Shown here in pieces: positions 5,707-5,727 of a stretch of 5,727 nt of DNA. The notes below the pieces were generated by a model. It saw only the letters and a list, made by a program, of their open reading frames with translations. It was not told the DNA's origin and did no database searches. Numbering within the stretch: position 1 is the first letter of the stretch; every line of letters starts with the position of its first letter. Source of the DNA: an uncultured Clostridia bacterium (GTDB lineage: Bacteria; Bacillota; Clostridia; Oscillospirales; Acutalibacteraceae); the NCBI GenBank assembly GCA_946409885.1, contig CAMJYF010000144.1, forward strand, positions 1 through 5,727. Reading direction: 5' to 3'. The position numbers and the translations under genes were made by a program.

Positions 5707-5727
5707 TATAATGTGATAATAAAAAGC
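5707..5727. other. AT-rich right edge with isolated -10-like hexamers
   Basis: TATAAT at 5707-5712 and TGT-GATAAT at 5712-5720 resemble promoter -10 elements, but no reasonable -35 lies 16-18 bases upstream of either. The window ends before any gene they could serve, so nothing firm is called here. Confidence 0.2.

Noticed and set aside
5707..5720. Second promoter at the right edge (TATAAT or TGT-GATAAT)
   Set aside because: No acceptable -35 lies 16-18 bases upstream, and the window ends before any gene.

Overview
The window reads as the distal end of a division and cell wall (dcw) cluster from a GC-rich, Gram-positive-type anaerobe, most likely a member of the Clostridia such as an Oscillospirales/Ruminococcaceae-like gut bacterium. 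This placement is inference. It rests on the order murA-ftsQ-ftsZ, a DivIB-like FtsQ with a long charged cytoplasmic N-terminus, the FtsZ N-terminal sequence type, and a short archaeal/eukaryotic-type prolyl-tRNA synthetase, a form common in Clostridia. All four confident genes lie on the + strand.

Layout. Positions 1-19 probably hold the last codons of an upstream gene whose TAA overlaps the murA start. murA (19-1290) makes the first committed peptidoglycan precursor. ftsQ/divIB (1274-2746) overlaps the murA end by 17 bases and encodes the bitopic POTRA division protein, here with an unusual Asp/Glu/Tyr C-terminal tail. An AT-rich gap (2747-2888) carries a very good sigma-A-type promoter and a strong Shine-Dalgarno for ftsZ (2889-4019). 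proS (4037-5479) follows after only 17 bases, so it is probably co-transcribed with ftsZ although it has almost no Shine-Dalgarno. No ftsA lies between ftsQ and ftsZ.

The last 248 bases (5480-5727) contain no conventional gene but are not empty. A near-consensus promoter with an extended -10 is followed directly by an 8-bp hairpin, a 19-nt linker and a long hairpin ending in five Ts. This is the architecture of a small RNA or attenuated leader of about 86 nt. The same stretch is also an open frame that reads like a tiny lipoprotein (basic N-region, hydrophobic core, TGC lipobox) but has no good start codon. The two readings conflict in part, and this is the most interesting part of the window.

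How the genes fit together: MurA feeds wall precursor synthesis, FtsQ and FtsZ build the divisome that directs septal wall synthesis, and ProS supplies Pro-tRNA. The internal promoter would let ftsZ-proS be expressed independently of the upstream cluster. I found no mobile element, CRISPR array, rRNA or tRNA gene.
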